Of a DNA stretch of 8,065 bases, positions 6,585 through 8,065 are shown one piece after another. The stretch comes from an archaeon (lineage in GTDB: Archaea > Nanobdellota > Nanobdellia > Pacearchaeales > GW2011-AR1): NCBI GenBank assembly GCA_025453475.1, contig JALOQH010000031.1, positions 1-8,065 of the forward strand. Direction: 5' to 3'. Every line of letters begins with the position of its first letter. Positions within the stretch are counted from its first letter, which is position 1. The notes under the pieces are model-generated. The model was not told the DNA's origin. It worked only from the letters and a program-made list of their open reading frames with translations, and made no database searches. Position numbers and translations under genes: made by a program.

Positions 6585-6881
6585 ATGTTTGTAAAAATAC
6601 ACCATTCCTACAGAACCGTTGTTGCAATCTGCGATTCAAAAATTCTCGGAAAGAAATTTGAGGAAGGAAATAGGCAGCTCGATGTGAAAGAATCTTTCTA
6701 CAAGGGGCAGGAAGTAAGCAAGCCAGAACTCTTGAAGCTGATTAAGCGCCAGGTCATTGAAGATGCAACATTTAACATAGTCGGCGAAGAGTCAGTTGCA
6801 ATTGCTCTCGAAACAGGCATAATAAAAAAAGAAGGCATTCATAAGGTAAACGGAGTGCCTTTTGCACTCACACTTTTATAA
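6585..6881 (+). CDS. DUF424 family protein
   Basis: The 98-residue protein begins MFVKIHHSYRTVVAICDSKILGKKFEEG and continues with LDVKESFYKG, FNIVGEESVAIALETGII and a NGVPFALTLL end. This is the pattern of the archaeal DUF424 family: a short alpha/beta protein with L-G-K-x-F-E-E, F-Y-x-G, N-I-V-G and G-V-P-x-A motifs. The molecular role of the family is not established to my knowledge. Here it starts six bases after the aIF2-beta stop, with neither a TATA box nor a Shine-Dalgarno motif in the gap, so it is surely co-transcribed and probably translationally coupled with aIF2-beta. The next ATG comes one base after its stop. That setting suggests a role in translation or ribosome assembly, which is inference from neighbourhood only. 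Confidence 0.85.
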   Translation: MFVKIHHSYRTVVAICDSKILGKKFEEGNRQLDVKESFYKGQEVSKPELLKLIKRQVIEDATFNIVGEESVAIALETGIIKKEGIHKVNGVPFALTLL

Positions 6882-6882
6882 G

Positions 6883-7161
6883 ATGGCAGAAACAATATTC
6901 ATGGAAAAGACCGGGAATTTAAGAAGAGAAAAAGATAAACTTGAGAAGAAACTCGAAGTCACAATAAAAATTGAAGGCAAAAAGGTTACAATTGAAGGAG
7001 AGGAACTGAAAGAATATGAGGCAATGATTGTGCTTGAGGCAATAAAATTTGGATTTTCTGTGAGCACAGCTCTTCTCGCTGCAAATGAAGGCATGGTAAA
7101 CGCACAATTGAGCAGGTTTCAGGCTGCTCCATTGTCATCCAGAATAATCATGTCGGGATAA
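6883..7161 (+). CDS. Dim2/Pno1-like KH protein, N-terminal fragment (frame broken)
   Basis: The start is the ATG one base after the DUF424 stop; a TTG 21 bases upstream lies inside DUF424 and is not needed. Residues 1-68 read as the first half of an archaeal Dim2/Pno1 (Krr1-type) KH protein: EKKLEVTIKIEGKKVTIEGEE, EAMIVLEAIKFGFSVSTALLAANE. After about base 7090 this frame gives GMVNAQLSRFQAAPLSSRIIMSG and stops, which does not look like the family. The matching continuation lies in the -1 frame from 7089 (next entry). The intact family member would be an RNA-binding small-subunit assembly factor acting on pre-16S rRNA near its 3' end. As written, the gene cannot make the full protein. Either it is damaged, or the sequence has an error at about 7085-7092. 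The run of coding just before the break is clean. Confidence 0.65.
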   Translation: MAETIFMEKTGNLRREKDKLEKKLEVTIKIEGKKVTIEGEELKEYEAMIVLEAIKFGFSVSTALLAANEGMVNAQLSRFQAAPLSSRIIMSG

Positions 7162-7364
7162 TAGGCCCGGCAGAATCCATAGAAGAAGCCACAACCGCAA
7201 TAACAAACCTAATCCGCGGCACAAAGCAGTCAAATGTCTACCGATTCCTTGAAAAAATGAACGCTGAAAAGAAGATAAAGCCCGATTTGGGACTGAAGGA
7301 CGCGCACATAACTCCTGAGAGTTATGAAGACAACGAAGAAGACGAAAGCAGAGATGAAGAATAA
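7089..7364 (+). pseudogene. Dim2/Pno1-like KH protein, C-terminal fragment in the -1 frame
   Basis: In the frame one base back from the previous entry, an open stretch from 7089 (after TGA at 7086-7088) to TAA at 7362-7364 encodes 91 residues. They start RHGKRTIEQVSGCSIVI, then HVGIIGPAESIEEATTAI and NLIRGTKQSNVYRFLEK, and end with an acidic tail (EDNEEDESRDEE). This is the second half of the Dim2-type KH domain: the G-x-x-G-K loop, R-T-I-E helix, V-x-I-I-G-P strand and the N-V-Y-x-F-L-E tail. It has no plausible start codon before these motifs. Joining the two fragments gives about 160 residues, but the stretch that normally links ALL to the G-x-x-G-K loop is missing (about 25-35 residues by my memory of the family). 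A loss of 3n+1 bases near 7085-7092 would produce exactly this picture. Confidence 0.65.
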
Positions 7365-7397
7365 ACCCTGTCCAATTAGCTCACCAGGGCAGCAAGA

Positions 7398-7405
7398 TTT
7401 ATATA
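7398..7405 (+). promoter_or_regulatory. TATA box of the HTH/nuclease-like gene
   Basis: TTTATATA is the best consensus TATA box in the window, centred 25.5 bases before the ATG at 7427. It separates this gene from the aIF2-beta cluster and again implies a leaderless transcript. Confidence 0.7.
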
Positions 7406-7416
7406 TTTTAATTTTT
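7406..7416 (+). terminator. T-rich tract downstream of the aIF2-beta cluster
   Basis: TTTT, AA, then TTTTT directly follow the TATA box of the next gene and lie about 42 bases after the KH gene stop. Such a U-rich run can end archaeal transcripts, so the aIF2-beta operon may terminate here. The same bases sit between the next gene's TATA box and its start, so the composition may instead reflect that promoter. Confidence 0.3.
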
Positions 7417-7426
7417 AATTAGACAT

Positions 7427-8065
7427 ATGTTCTTGAGATTAAGAAGAGGTTTGCTAAAAGATATAACTTCTAGAGCGATAAATAAATCTGGAAATATAAG
7501 AAAGTTAGAGAAGGAAACAGGCATATCCAGGTCAGCACTATCCAGATTTTACAATGAAAAGAGAAGCATAAACAGCAAAGATTTGGCAAAATTAGCAGAT
7601 TACCTCCGGATTAAAATTAAAAATAAAGACATTCTGAAAGAAACCCCAGATAATATGAGGCAAATAAACGGCGGCAAGAGATGTGTAGAATTAAAGAAAA
7701 GAAGAGGCACATTCGCAAAGCAGCTGGAATTATGCCACAAAAAGAGCTCGGAATATATGAAGAAATTACATAAAGAAATGAAAAAGAACTCTCCAAAAGA
7801 ATATTATCGCTCGCAATATGAGAAGTTCAAGAAAATAGGCAATTACAAATATACAACTGACAACAACGAAAAAGTAAGAAACGAACTTGAAAGAGACCTT
7901 GCAAATGCTCTGAAGAAAGCAAAAATAGATTATCAATATGAACCATTTATCTTAATTGATAACAAAGCATTCTTCCCAGATTTTTTAATTAATAATAAAA
8001 TAATAATTGAATGCACTGCTTGGAGGGGATATGACAAAGCCATAAAACTAAAAGAAAAGATAAGT
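7427..8065 (+). CDS. HTH protein with PD-(D/E)XK-like nuclease region (3'-truncated by window edge)
   Basis: The frame is open from ATG at 7427 to the last base: 213 residues, no stop reached. Residues about 23-60 form a Cro/XRE-like helix-turn-helix (NIRKLEKETGISRSALSRFYNEKRS, then DLAKLADYL). A very basic middle (about 76-145) holds NGGKRCVELKKRRGTF and KEYYRSQYEKFKKIGNYKY. Residues 150-213 look like a restriction-endonuclease fold: an acidic helix (VRNELERDLANALKKA, Glu153 or Glu155), a strand YEPFIL, then PDFLI with Asp185 and KIIIECTAW with Glu195. The usual lysine two residues after that glutamate is Thr197; Lys204 or Lys207 in the following helix might replace it. It may be a DNA-cutting enzyme with its own DNA-reading domain, for example homing, repair or defence-type. 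I cannot name the family. The gene is richer in A and T than its neighbours, has its own strong TATA box and is unrelated to the informational genes to its left. Confidence 0.65.
   Translation, partial: MFLRLRRGLLKDITSRAINKSGNIRKLEKETGISRSALSRFYNEKRSINSKDLAKLADYLRIKIKNKDILKETPDNMRQINGGKRCVELKKRRGTFAKQLELCHKKSSEYMKKLHKEMKKNSPKEYYRSQYEKFKKIGNYKYTTDNNEKVRNELERDLANALKKAKIDYQYEPFILIDNKAFFPDFLINNKIIIECTAWRGYDKAIKLKEKIS

Noticed and set aside
6862..6882. Upstream TTG start for the KH gene
   Set aside because: It lies inside the DUF424 gene and adds MHSHFYK, which does not look like the family. The ATG at 6883 follows the DUF424 stop directly.
7085..7161. Programmed -1 frameshift to rescue the KH protein
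   Set aside because: No X-XXY-YYZ slippery site or strong downstream structure is visible, and the expected KH segment is missing rather than merely out of frame.
7366..7389. Short inverted repeat CCCTG...CAGGG after the KH gene stop
   Set aside because: The stem is only five base pairs with a 14-base loop and is not directly followed by a T-run, so it is too weak to call a terminator or a structured RNA.
1..8065. CRISPR array, tRNA, rRNA, IS element or intein
   Set aside because: No regularly spaced repeats, no tRNA-like cloverleaf ends, no rRNA-like stretch and no transposase were seen. The MCM motifs are uninterrupted.

Overview
The window is archaeal. It carries an archaeal-type class-1 release factor (aRF1), one MCM helicase, an RPA32-like OB-fold protein, aIF2-beta, a DUF424 protein and a Dim2/Pno1-type KH protein. 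Promoters are TATA-box type, and no Shine-Dalgarno motif precedes any start codon. Compact proteins (a 136-residue aIF2-beta, a shortened aRF1), an A+T-leaning sequence and close packing suggest a DPANN-type lineage such as Woesearchaeota or Pacearchaeota. That placement is inference.

Layout. Bases 1-606 (+) are the 3' end of valyl-tRNA synthetase. It converges, with a 3-base gap, on an alpha/beta-hydrolase-like gene (610-1527, -). A short divergent promoter region separates that from aRF1 (1623-2723, +), MCM (2796-4820, +) and the RPA-like gene (4874-5491, +), each of which has its own TATA box. The RPA-like gene converges on a four-helix membrane protein with a cysteine-rich outer domain (5530-6117, -). 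A palindromic TATA box then lies at exactly equal distance from the start of that gene and from aIF2-beta (6168-6578, +). aIF2-beta leads a tight cluster with DUF424 (6585-6881) and a KH protein (6883-7364). After a fresh promoter comes an A+T-rich gene running off the window end (7427-8065, +). It combines an N-terminal helix-turn-helix with a PD-(D/E)XK-nuclease-like region.

How the genes fit together. aRF1, aIF2-beta, DUF424, the KH protein and ValRS belong to translation or ribosome assembly. MCM and the RPA-like protein belong to the replication fork. Every gene that starts a transcription unit has a TATA-like octamer centred 25.5 bases from the A of its ATG, which implies that transcripts start at or next to the start codon (leaderless mRNAs).

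The points most worth a second look are: the exactly symmetric shared TATA box; the KH (Dim2) gene, which has lost the front half of its conserved KH core together with its reading frame; aRF1 without the usual zinc-ribbon minidomain; and the HTH plus nuclease-like gene at the right edge, the only clearly accessory-looking gene. No CRISPR array, tRNA, rRNA, insertion sequence or large repeat was seen. No gene-free stretch exceeds 300 bases.
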